The position numbers and the translations under genes were made by a program. The notes beneath the pieces are model-generated. The model saw nothing but the letters and a program-made list of their open reading frames with translations. It did no database searches and had not been told where the DNA came from. From Chloroflexota bacterium (GTDB taxonomy: Bacteria; Chloroflexota; Anaerolineae; UBA7937; B3-Chlor): a stretch of 64,000 bases of DNA. The stretch is taken from contig JAUWLF010000002.1 in assembly GCA_030613785.1 (NCBI GenBank), positions 49,553-113,552 on the forward strand, in the 5' to 3' direction. Positions 27,102-34,059 of the stretch are shown here, piece after piece (position 1 is the first letter of the stretch; each line of letters starts with the position of its first letter).

Positions 27102-27407
27102 ATGGCGATGAATACGTTGCATAAGCTAGAAGTTCTCAGGGATACTTGCGCCGACGAGGCTGAATTGGACCTGATTTTGGGAAAGCTGTTGGACGCTACT
27201 CTCAGTCGGCATCGGCTGCGGCTACAGCCGTACGAGCGAGACCTGCACGACTTTGAAAAACGCTACGATATGGAATCTGAAACGTTCTATCAGCGTTTTA
27301 AGGCCGGTGAACTGGGCGATGCGATGGACTTCTTTGAGTGGGCTGGCCTGTACGAGCTTCGACAGCACATCATCGAGAAAATCCGGCGCCTAGAGACGGC
27401 CTCGTGA
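27102..27407 (+). CDS. Small antitoxin-like protein, partner of DUF6516-type gene (copy 1)
   Basis: About 101 residues; TTG 27072 could extend it by ten. The sequence is mostly helical, with LHDFEKRYDMESETFYQRF and DFFEWAGLYE. The same pattern (FERKWGMSFEEFSK, DFFWEWE-like) occurs in the 101-residue protein at 27,489, so the two are paralogues. Its stop overlaps a GTG that opens a truncated toxin-like frame. I infer an antitoxin role from its pairing with DUF6516-like genes. Confidence 0.6.
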   Translation: MAMNTLHKLEVLRDTCADEAELDLILGKLLDATLSRHRLRLQPYERDLHDFEKRYDMESETFYQRFKAGELGDAMDFFEWAGLYELRQHIIEKIRRLETAS

Positions 27408-27517
27408 GAAACGCGGCCGATTACCTGGGCCATATCAAGGCGCTTATCGCGCTGAACCGGCAGGTGAGCGTGAAGGGAGAGATAGCAGATGGTTACATTG
27501 TCACCTCGACTGGGTGA
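27404..27517 (+). pseudogene. Truncated DUF6516-like partner gene
   Basis: GTG 27404 overlaps the upstream stop (GTGA) and opens YLGHIKALIALNRQVSV, resembling the N-terminal helix of DUF6516-type putative toxins. The frame ends after 37 codons, inside the next module, so the rest of the protein has been lost. The intact homologous module begins at 27,489. Confidence 0.55.
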
Positions 27518-27794
27518 GCTTCTCACGAAAGCAACAGAAACGCCGGACATAGAGGCTGCTCTATGGAAAGTGCTTTCCGAGTATCTGGAGATGAAGTCCA
27601 ATGAATTAAGCCACCGGATCGGCGAGTTTGAGCGGAAGTGGGGTATGTCGTTTGAAGAGTTCTCCAAGGGATGCAAAGCGAAGGATCTGGAAAAGGATGC
27701 CTACTCCTATGAGGTGGAGAAGGATTTCTGGGAGTGGGAGAAGGCTATCACGCTGAGGCGCCATTATGAGGCGTTGAGGTCCAAATGGATGTGA
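27489..27794 (+). CDS. Small antitoxin-like protein, partner of DUF6516-type gene (copy 2)
   Basis: A 101-residue helical protein paralogous to the one at 27,102 (shared FE-R-WGMS-E-F pattern and a tryptophan-rich DFWEWEKAI segment near the C-terminus). The region upstream of its ATG has GGGAGAG. Its 3' end overlaps the start of the DUF6516-like gene by ten bases, as in type II TA operons. The function is inferred from this pairing only. Confidence 0.65.
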   Translation: MVTLSPRLGELLTKATETPDIEAALWKVLSEYLEMKSNELSHRIGEFERKWGMSFEEFSKGCKAKDLEKDAYSYEVEKDFWEWEKAITLRRHYEALRSKWM

Positions 27795-28126
27795 AGGCCT
27801 TTTGCTCTGAGCTCTTGTCCGCTCTGGCAAGGGCTGACTTCGTTGAGAGTGTGGCTCTTCAGGTAGAGGTTTTCGTGGTGAGCGGGCGGGCATTCTTGCC
27901 GCAGGGGATGTACCTAGAGGTCTACTTCAACGAAGTCACGCAGACCACTGCTTTTGCGCTCGTCAAAGAAGAGGCAAGGATCTGGGGCGTAGACAGAGAC
28001 AACATAAGGGGCTGGCACCGACATCCGACTGAAGACGCAGACAGCCATGTCGAAATACAGCCTATTTCCGTGTCGGATATTGTGGAGGAACTAGGGGAGA
28101 CGTTGCGGGAGTTGGGCGTCGTATAA
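27785..28126 (+). CDS. DUF6516-like protein, putative toxin
   Basis: A 113-residue protein. The beta-rich core has LEVYFNEVTQTTAFALV and the histidine motif GWHRHPTEDADSH, resembling the DUF6516/toxin-like families found next to small helical antitoxins in cyanobacteria and Chloroflexota. The histidines could be catalytic. It overlaps its upstream partner by ten bases. It is the only complete copy of this toxin class here. Confidence 0.6.
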   Translation: MDVKAFCSELLSALARADFVESVALQVEVFVVSGRAFLPQGMYLEVYFNEVTQTTAFALVKEEARIWGVDRDNIRGWHRHPTEDADSHVEIQPISVSDIVEELGETLRELGVV

Positions 28127-28157
28127 GCTCATCCTTGGAACATGCGCTTCAATGCGC

Positions 28158-28207
28158 CCTGACGGAAGTGAAGTGCGAACTTCCAATTGCGAGTTTCTCA
28201 TTGCCAA
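28158..28207 (+). repeat. S23 3'-flank remnant
   Basis: CGGAAGTGAA followed by an AT-rich CGAACTTCCAA/GCGAGTTT stretch is similar to the end and 3' flank of the degraded S23 gene at 27,028-27,077, and more distantly to 9,240-9,296. It lies just upstream of the DUF433 gene. It marks another junction where an S23 end abuts a TA gene. Confidence 0.5.
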
Positions 28208-28250
28208 TCTCGAAATCCTAGGTTCCTCATCCAAGTCGGGCGGTGGAAAG

Positions 28251-28634
28251 ATGGTACGTGCTCTCACCAAGGATATCGGCACACTGGTCACGCGCACACC
28301 TGACGTGCGAGGCGGCCGGCCACGCATTGCCGGAACGGGCGTAACGGTACAACGCATGGTCGGCTGGTATAAGCTTGGACTCACTCCCCAGGAGATGGCG
28401 GATGAGTTCGGTCACCTGACCTTGGCACAGATCTATGCGGCCTTGGCTTATTACCATGCCAATCGGGATGAGATCGAAGCGGCCATCGCGGCTGAAGAGG
28501 AGACCGCGGTCAGAGCTGAAAGGCAGCACTATGAAGGGCGAACACGAGTTTTTCCAACAAGAGGACGTAATTGTGTACTACAAGACGGTTGGCGAAGCGA
28601 TCGTGCTGCTGACGGCAAAGGCGAGATAATGTAA
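28251..28634 (+). CDS. DUF433 family antitoxin-like protein
   Basis: About 127 residues. VRGGRPRIAGTGVTVQRMV is the DUF433 hallmark, and the following GLTPQEMADEFGHLTLAQI is its helix-turn-helix-like part. DUF433 genes normally precede a DUF5615 PIN-like toxin (VapB45/VapC45-like), but none follows. After about residue 95 the sequence becomes low-quality and overlaps a different-frame remnant at 28,531, so its natural C-terminus may have been replaced. ATG 28251 follows GGTGGAAAG. Confidence 0.8.
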   Translation: MVRALTKDIGTLVTRTPDVRGGRPRIAGTGVTVQRMVGWYKLGLTPQEMADEFGHLTLAQIYAALAYYHANRDEIEAAIAAEEETAVRAERQHYEGRTRVFPTRGRNCVLQDGWRSDRAADGKGEIM

Positions 28635-28662
28635 GGATTTCGCAAGGGGTAGGGCGCTATGA
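28531..28662 (+). pseudogene. Truncated small protein preceding DUF2283 (DUF4258-like tail)
   Basis: The frame reads EDVIVYYKTVGEAIVLLTAKAR and then a TAA at 28,627-28,629. The same frame continues with CKDFARGRAL to a TGA overlapping the DUF2283 ATG (ATGA at 28,659-28,662). This fits an ancestral gene translationally coupled to DUF2283 that has gained a stop by a TAT-to-TAA type change and has lost its 5' part to DUF433. DUF4258-like genes often sit upstream of DUF2283; the family assignment is tentative. Confidence 0.5.
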
Positions 28663-28868
28663 AGATAGAATATGACCCAGTCCGAGACTTGCTATACATC
28701 TACCTTGGCGTTCCGGGGCGCAAGGTCGCTGAAACGGTCACCATCGTTCCTGGTGTGCACGCCGATTTCAGCGCGGAGGGAAAACTGGTCGGCATCGAAG
28801 TCATGGATGCCTCAGAGGTGCTGGGAAAGCGATTGGAGTTTGGCGTGGAGTTGGCGTCCCTGTCATGA
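28659..28868 (+). CDS. DUF2283 family protein
   Basis: A 69-residue protein. MKIEYDPVRDLLYIYL, a VPGVHADFSAEGKLVGIEV core and a final DASEVLGK are the DUF2283 pattern. These small beta-rich proteins pair with DUF4258-type genes and are considered antitoxin-like, but direct evidence is limited. Its partner is broken here (see 28,531). Its end overlaps the ATG of the first chimeric remnant by four bases. Confidence 0.82.
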   Translation: MKIEYDPVRDLLYIYLGVPGRKVAETVTIVPGVHADFSAEGKLVGIEVMDASEVLGKRLEFGVELASLS

Positions 28869-29119
28869 GCGATGTAGCAATTCGCGTTGAAAACCTCAGC
28901 ACGCTGTACCGCATCGGCGGACCGCAAGCGCGGTATAGGACGATCCCCGAGGCGATGAAGGCCATGGGCGCGCGGGGCAAGGCCAGAGTTGAGAAGCACT
29001 TCACCTGGGACAAAGTTGCCGAGAGGGTGATAGAGGGCTATCATAGGATGTTGTGCACAAACCGAATCCGGATTTGGAATCCGCCCACGGACAAGGTTGA
29101 ACTCTCGTACGGCAGGTGA
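28865..29119 (+). pseudogene. Chimeric remnant: Wzt N-terminus + GT4 tail + S23 start (direct repeat copy A)
   Basis: An 84-codon open frame. Codons 1-30 (MSDVAIRVENLSTLYRIG and on) match the start of the exporter ATPase at 9,297. Codons 31-63 (AMGARGKARVEKHFTWDKVAERV) match a GT4 C-terminus, and the rest (NPPTDKVELSYGR) matches the region around the S23 start. The GT4 stop has become TGC, giving read-through. No ATPase or transferase core is present, so a functional product is unlikely. About 190 bases recur at 29,876. Confidence 0.85.
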
Positions 29120-29124
29120 AACCG

Positions 29125-29385
29125 ATGAGCAAAGTGATCCTGGAAATCTCTGATGACCTGGTAGAGGCTCTTCGAGTGCCGCCCGAAGAGAAACAAGCTC
29201 GATTGCACCAAGAGCTGGCGGTGCGATTGTATCAAAAGGGTTTGCTGTCTTTCGGCAAAGCTCGCGAGTTAGCCCAAATGAGCAAATGGGGGTTCCACCT
29301 GTTATTGAGCGAAGAAGGGATCGTTCGCCGCTATGACGTAGAAGAAGTGGAGGAAGACTTGAGGACATTGGAGGCTCTCGGTTGA
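29125..29385 (+). CDS. UPF0175 family antitoxin
   Basis: An 86-residue UPF0175 protein: LEISDDLVEALRVPPEEK, LAVRLYQKGLLSFGKARELAQMS and the WGFHLLLSEEGI end. GTG 29116 is a possible upstream start. UPF0175 proteins are antitoxins paired with DUF3368 PIN-like toxins, and exactly that gene follows with a 4 bp overlap. The roughly 130 bases upstream are near-identical to the leader of the unrelated antitoxin at 26,746. Confidence 0.88.
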   Translation: MSKVILEISDDLVEALRVPPEEKQARLHQELAVRLYQKGLLSFGKARELAQMSKWGFHLLLSEEGIVRRYDVEEVEEDLRTLEALG

Positions 29386-29879
29386 AAGCGGTGGCGAATT
29401 CGTCCGTCCTTATTGCCCTCAGTGCGATCGGACAACTTGAGTTGTTGTCCCACCGATTTCCAGAGGGCATTCTCATTCCTCAGGCCGTTTGGCGGGAAGT
29501 TGTGGAGACAGGAAGAGGGCAGCCCGGAGCGACGGAGGTCGAGTCCGTCTCATGGATCACACTGTCCACGGTGCAGGACGAGAATCTGGTGTCTCTCCTG
29601 CGCATGGAGTTGGATGAAGGAGAGGCAGAGGCGATTGCTTTATGCTGTGAGGCGCAAGCGGAGGCGATCTTGCTGGATGAGAAGGATGCTCGTCGCGCCG
29701 CGCGGCGGCTGGGTCTGGCGGTATTGGGTACGGTGGGCGTCCTGATATGGGCTAGACGTGCAGGGTTCGTCGGCAGCCTGCGAGAACAACTGCGTGCCTT
29801 GCAGACGCAAGGCAAGTTTCGCCTGAGTCAGTCCGTCTATGAAGAAGCCTTGCGCGCTGTCGGGGAAGTCGAACGATGA
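29382..29879 (+). CDS. DUF3368 PIN-domain-like toxin
   Basis: A 165-residue protein starting at TTG and overlapping the UPF0175 gene. N-terminal VANSSVLIALSAIGQLELL, central DEGEAEAIALC and LLDEKDARRAARRLG are the PIN-fold acidic sites of DUF3368; the first site is Asn rather than Asp, which is common in this family. The tail (YEEALRAVGE) is the family end. It would be an RNase neutralised by UPF0175. Its stop overlaps the start of repeat copy B. Confidence 0.87.
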   Translation: MKAVANSSVLIALSAIGQLELLSHRFPEGILIPQAVWREVVETGRGQPGATEVESVSWITLSTVQDENLVSLLRMELDEGEAEAIALCCEAQAEAILLDEKDARRAARRLGLAVLGTVGVLIWARRAGFVGSLREQLRALQTQGKFRLSQSVYEEALRAVGEVER

Positions 29880-30066
29880 GCAATATGGCCTCCACGTTGA
29901 AAACCTGGGCAAACGGTACCTCATCGACTGACCGCAAGCGCGGTATAGGACGATCCGCGAGACGATGAAGGCCATGGGCGCGCGGGGCAAGGCCAGAGCT
30001 GAGAAGCACTTCACATGGGGCAAAGTTGCCGAAACGGTGATGAAGAGCTATCATACAGTGTTGTGA
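29876..30066 (+). pseudogene. Chimeric remnant: Wzt N-terminus + GT4 tail (direct repeat copy B)
   Basis: The same Wzt-start/GT4-tail fusion as at 28,865, with the same internal junction (GATGAAGGCCATGGGCGC), but with one base deleted near the start and an in-frame stop. By eye the copies agree at roughly 85% of positions. The remnant's final TGA overlaps the GTG start of the DUF1616 gene. Copies A and B flank the UPF0175/DUF3368 module as direct repeats. Confidence 0.85.
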
Positions 30067-31277
30067 ATCGCGGCGACCGTCTGACCATCACCTTCCAACA
30101 CGAGCTCCTGGCCATCCTGGGGCTCTCGTTTGTGTTGATCCTCACCATCTATCTCGTCCCCATACCCGCGCTACGGATCATCTTGGGCGCGCCCTTTGTG
30201 CTCTTCTTTCCCGGCTACACGTTGGTGGCCGCGCTGTTCCCTGGCAAGGACGACCTGGAAGGCATAGAACGACTGGGCCTCAGCCTGGGCCTCAGCATAG
30301 CTGTCCTCCCTCTCATGGGCCTGGTTCTCAACTACACCCCGTTGGGGATTACTCTGCTCACCACCCTCTTCTCCGGCACCTCGTTCATGGTGGTGACCTG
30401 TGGCATCGCTTACTACAGGCGAGGCAGGCTTCCTCCCGAAGAGCGGTATGCCCTGCGCGTTGAGCTCGACGCGGCGGGATGGAAGGCCAGCGGGCTCATA
30501 GACAGGTCTCTCACCGTGGCCCTGGCGCTCTCCATCGTGGCAGCGCTGGGGACATTCTTCTTCGTTCTCGCCAAACCCGAGGTCGGCGAAAGGTTCACTG
30601 AATTCTACCTTCTCGGTCCCTGGGGCAAGGCTGAGGGGTACCCCACGTACGTCTTGGCAGGTCAGCCTATCAGACTCATCGTGGGAGTCGTGAACCGCGA
30701 GCACGACGATGTCCGATATCGGCTCGAGAAAGAGGTGGCCGGCCAGGGGCTCGAACAGACAGCCGAGATCCAGCTCGCTCACGATGAGAAGTGGGAAGAA
30801 CTCTACACCTTCACGCTGGTGGAGCCAGGGGAGGATCAGAAAGTGTCGTTCCTTCTCTACAAAGGGGACGACCAGGAGCCGTACCGCTCCCTGCATCTGT
30901 GGGTCAGCGTCCTGGCACCGGGAGCACCCGTAGCAACAGAGACCCCTGGTCCTATGCTGACACCTACACCAGTGGCATCTCCGCCTGCGGAGGCTTCACC
31001 GACCCCCATTCCTGTGGAGACCGCCACGCCAACCTCAACCCCTTCTCCCACCGCGATCACGACAGGCACGGCCACCGTTACGCCACAGGCACGTGTTATC
31101 CACATCGTGCAGCCTGGAGAGACGCTTACGTCGATCGGCGCGCAGTACGGCGTCAGCTATCAGGCCATCATGTACGTCAACGGCTTGGAAGATCCCAACC
31201 TGATCGAACTGGGCCAGGAGTTGATCATCCCTGCACCCGATGAGATTCTGCCCACCGCGACTCCCACGGCGCCATAG
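30063..31277 (+). CDS. DUF1616 membrane protein with C-terminal LysM domain
   Basis: About 404 residues; GTG 30063 is preferred to the upstream in-frame start because the sequence before it is GT4-tail remnant. Four to five transmembrane segments (ALRIILGAPFVLFFPGYTL and on) form the DUF1616 N-terminal part. A DUF1616-type extracytoplasmic beta domain (VVNREHDDVRYRLE) follows, then a Thr/Pro-rich linker and a LysM module (VQPGETLTSIGAQYGVSY ... ELGQELIIP). It would sit in the membrane and reach cell-wall or glycan polymers. DUF1616 proteins occur in archaea and Chloroflexota; function unknown. Confidence 0.85.
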   Translation: MNRGDRLTITFQHELLAILGLSFVLILTIYLVPIPALRIILGAPFVLFFPGYTLVAALFPGKDDLEGIERLGLSLGLSIAVLPLMGLVLNYTPLGITLLTTLFSGTSFMVVTCGIAYYRRGRLPPEERYALRVELDAAGWKASGLIDRSLTVALALSIVAALGTFFFVLAKPEVGERFTEFYLLGPWGKAEGYPTYVLAGQPIRLIVGVVNREHDDVRYRLEKEVAGQGLEQTAEIQLAHDEKWEELYTFTLVEPGEDQKVSFLLYKGDDQEPYRSLHLWVSVLAPGAPVATETPGPMLTPTPVASPPAEASPTPIPVETATPTSTPSPTAITTGTATVTPQARVIHIVQPGETLTSIGAQYGVSYQAIMYVNGLEDPNLIELGQELIIPAPDEILPTATPTAP

Positions 31278-31331
31278 CCGTATCGCTGCCCTCGTCTGCG
31301 GGTCAATGCTGTTGGTATTCTCGTACGGGAT

Positions 31332-31360
31332 TTGATTCTGGATGCCTTTGTACCTATAAT
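31332..31360 (+). promoter_or_regulatory. Sigma-70-type promoter
   Basis: TTGATT and a perfect TATAAT are separated by 17 bases. The start point would be near 31,367, about 95 bases before the HicB-like gene. It probably also serves the flavoprotein and CPBP genes downstream. Confidence 0.7.
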
Positions 31361-31460
31361 ATCCGCAGACTGTGGCCAGTCCCAGCCATGGATATGGTGA
31401 TGTGGAACCCTTGAGGCCAAGCTGCTGTGCAACGCCAGGTCATGAATCAGGAGTTGGGTG

Positions 31461-31748
31461 ATGGAGAAACTGGCTTGGAGAGAGTACGTCCGTCTACTGT
31501 TGAGCTACGCCGTGTTCACCCCGAATGACGACGAGAGTTGGACGGTGGAAGTACCAGCACTCCCCGGTTGTGTGACCTGGGGCCACACAAGGGCTGAGGC
31601 GGCCCAAATGATCGAAGATGCCATGGAAGGCTGGCTGGTTACCGCCCTGCGCTTCGGCGATCCCATTCCGGCGGTAGGTGGTTTCACGCTGGCTCACGCT
31701 GCCGATGCCGAGTCGGACGAGGTGGAGTATGCCTCGACTGAGGCCTGA
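31461..31748 (+). CDS. HicB-like antitoxin, solitary
   Basis: A 95-residue protein. The HicB partial RNase H-like fold is seen in YAVFTPNDDESWTVEVPALPGC and TWGHTRAEAAQMIEDAMEGWL. ATG 31461 has AGGAG seven bases upstream, better than GTG 31458. No HicA-type gene lies on either side, so it is either an orphan antitoxin or a HicB-like regulator. It has its own promoter. Confidence 0.83.
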   Translation: MEKLAWREYVRLLLSYAVFTPNDDESWTVEVPALPGCVTWGHTRAEAAQMIEDAMEGWLVTALRFGDPIPAVGGFTLAHAADAESDEVEYASTEA

Positions 31749-31798
31749 CAGACCGAGGGGAGGGGTCCCTGACTTGAAAGGAGCGATGACCTCTAGTT

Positions 31799-33037
31799 AT
31801 GCAAGAGCATGAACGATACGACGTCGTAGTAGTCGGTGCAGGACCCAGCGGTTCTGCGGTATCCCGGTGGATCGCCCAGGAGGGGTTCTCCGTCCTCCTC
31901 GTCGAGGAAGACCAGAGGGTCGGTTATCCCAACCATTGCGCCGGTCTGGTTACGCCACGCACGTTGAACCTGGCGGGTCTCGAGACAGACAGCCTGGTGC
32001 AGAATGAACTCCGGGGCGCCATCATCCGCTCTCCCTCAGGCCGCGAACTATCAATCGGCGGCGGCAAGATACATGCTCTGGCCATAGATCGCCCCCGGCT
32101 TGATGCGAAGCTGGCCCAAGAAGCAGAGGAAGCCGGGGCGCGGCTGCTACTGCATACCAGAGCCACCAACTTCGAACGGCAGGGAGATGGGGTGCGAATT
32201 CACCTCGACAATGAGCGTCGAGATAGTGTGGTGGAGACAAGACTGCTCATCGGCGCGGACGGTGCTAGCTCGAGCGTGGCTCGTTGGGCGAATCTGCCGG
32301 GCCCGAGGGAGGTCGTAAGGGCCCTGAACGCCCTCGTCCGTTTGCCCAACTGTGCTGAGGACTTCGTGGAGGTCTTCGTAGGGAGGTCGCTGGCCCCAGG
32401 CTGGTTCGCCTGGATCATACCGCTGGGCGATGGCGAAGCGCGCCTCGGCACTGGCACCACGCAGGGGTCGCCGGCGCGGTGTCTGAACGAACTGATGGCC
32501 GCTTTTCCTCGCCGTTTCCGAAAGATAGAGATGCTGGAGGTGTCAGGCGGGCTCATCCCCCTCGGCACCCCAAACAAGATCCACTCTGACAATGTCATGC
32601 TGGTGGGCGACGCGGCGTGTCAGGTGAAGCTCACGTCGGGAGGCGGGGTGTACACCGGGTTGCGAGGGGCACGTAGTTGCGCTCAAGCGGCAACGCACGC
32701 TCTTCGAAATGATGATCTGACAGCCGAGTCCCTAAGATGCTACCACGCGTCATGGCTGGAACAGATGGGTGACGAGCAAGAGGTCGGCGTGCTCGTCAGA
32801 AAGGTCTTTGCTCGGATCCGGGATGAGGATTTTGACAGGGGGCTCCGGTTGCTGGACAACAAGACCATGCTACGCATCATCTCGGAATATGGCGACATGG
32901 ACCATCCATCGCGGCTCCTGGCACCACTGATCTCTGCCTTCCCGGTGCTGAGCATCCTCTCCTCCTTGGGCGTGCGCCTTGCCAATCGTGACGAATGGGT
33001 GAAGAATGTCATTGGTATTCTCCGCACGTCAAGATAG
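31799..33037 (+). CDS. Geranylgeranyl-reductase-family FAD-dependent oxidoreductase
   Basis: A 412-residue flavoprotein. The dinucleotide fold VVVGAGPSGSAVSRWIA, a CAGLVTPR substrate-loop motif, LLIGADGASSSVARWA and VMLVGDAACQVKLTSGGGVYTG are the landmarks of the geranylgeranyl reductase family. Such enzymes saturate isoprenoid chains of quinones, polyprenols or lipids; here a glycan-carrier polyprenol or quinone is plausible. The strong AAGGAG site at 31,777 serves an eight-codon frame that overlaps this ATG. The gene overlaps the CPBP gene by 32 bases. Confidence 0.87.
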   Translation: MQEHERYDVVVVGAGPSGSAVSRWIAQEGFSVLLVEEDQRVGYPNHCAGLVTPRTLNLAGLETDSLVQNELRGAIIRSPSGRELSIGGGKIHALAIDRPRLDAKLAQEAEEAGARLLLHTRATNFERQGDGVRIHLDNERRDSVVETRLLIGADGASSSVARWANLPGPREVVRALNALVRLPNCAEDFVEVFVGRSLAPGWFAWIIPLGDGEARLGTGTTQGSPARCLNELMAAFPRRFRKIEMLEVSGGLIPLGTPNKIHSDNVMLVGDAACQVKLTSGGGVYTGLRGARSCAQAATHALRNDDLTAESLRCYHASWLEQMGDEQEVGVLVRKVFARIRDEDFDRGLRLLDNKTMLRIISEYGDMDHPSRLLAPLISAFPVLSILSSLGVRLANRDEWVKNVIGILRTSR

Positions 33038-33839
33038 CAGGCCAGATCTGCTCGCGCGCTGGCTTCCCCTCCTTCAGACCAGACAAGCCCGTTTGGCGAC
33101 CGCCGTTGTCTATCTAGCTCTGATCGCTCTAGCCGAACTGGTTACTACTTACGCCGAGCCTCGGGTGGGGCTCGCTCTCCACGGTGGGCTGCTGGTGATC
33201 CTGCTACTACACGCCGCCCTCGCTTCAGACCAGGCTTACCACCGTCTCCTGCTCAGCCTTGCGCTCGCTCCCTTGATTCGAATCTTGAGCCTATCGCTCC
33301 CCTTGCTCGACTTCCCACTCCTGTACTGGTACTTTGTTATCAGCATCCCACTCTTTGTGGCCACGGCGCTGACGATACGAGTACTTGGCTTTTCGCGTGA
33401 GCAACTGGGGCTCACGATAAGGAAAGTCCCGCTTCAGCTCTTGGTTGCGCTGACAGGCATCGCCTTTGGCGTAGCAGAGTACTACATCCTCAGGCCTGAG
33501 CCGCTGATAGCCACCCCTACCTGGGGGAGCATGTTGGTCGCTAGCGTGATCCTGATGGTCTCCACGGGGTTTGCCGAGGAACTTATCTTTCGTGGCGTCA
33601 TACAGCGAGCCTCAATACAAGCCCTGGGACGTTTCGGGTTGGTCTTTGTGGCCCTCCTGTTCACCATTCTGCATATCGGATACGGGTCGATTCCGGACAT
33701 GATCTTGGTGTTCGGCGCCGCCCTCCTGTTCGGATGGGTGGCGGAGGCTACGTGGTCACTGCTGGGCGTCACTCTGGCCCACGGTCTGACTAACATCGTG
33801 CTCTTCGTGGTCATGCCCTTATTGGCACCCTTACAATAG
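33006..33839 (+). CDS. CPBP family intramembrane metalloprotease
   Basis: A 277-residue polytopic protein with about eight transmembrane segments. The active-site motifs of the CPBP/Abi family are complete: EELIFRGVIQ (EExxxR), FTILHIGYG (FxxxH) and HGLTNIV (HxxxN/B). Homologues process prenylated proteins or act in bacteriocin self-immunity and membrane maintenance. It overlaps the isoprenoid-reductase-like gene, so a link to isoprenoid or lipid metabolism is possible but unproven. Confidence 0.87.
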   Translation: MSLVFSARQDSRPDLLARWLPLLQTRQARLATAVVYLALIALAELVTTYAEPRVGLALHGGLLVILLLHAALASDQAYHRLLLSLALAPLIRILSLSLPLLDFPLLYWYFVISIPLFVATALTIRVLGFSREQLGLTIRKVPLQLLVALTGIAFGVAEYYILRPEPLIATPTWGSMLVASVILMVSTGFAEELIFRGVIQRASIQALGRFGLVFVALLFTILHIGYGSIPDMILVFGAALLFGWVAEATWSLLGVTLAHGLTNIVLFVVMPLLAPLQ

Positions 33840-34059
33840 CTCGGGCTAGGTATGGCCGACCGATCAAAGGCGAAGCAAGTCGTGCTGAGCGGTCTGTCGC
33901 ATGGTCCCTGCCCGATCAGAAGCGCGGGTCACAATGAAGATCATCAGCGATGGTGCCTGACGAGGTCCGCGAACCTTCTGGACACAGAACACGCTCCGCG
34001 CGTCGACAGTTCGTAGCTGCACTTCATGAGTTGAGACGATAGCCACAGGGGCTTCAGCA

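Noticed and set aside
25000..30100. The mosaic region as a transposon or prophage
   Set aside because: No transposase, integrase, terminal inverted repeats or phage structural gene is seen; the repeated pieces are all ends of local gene families.
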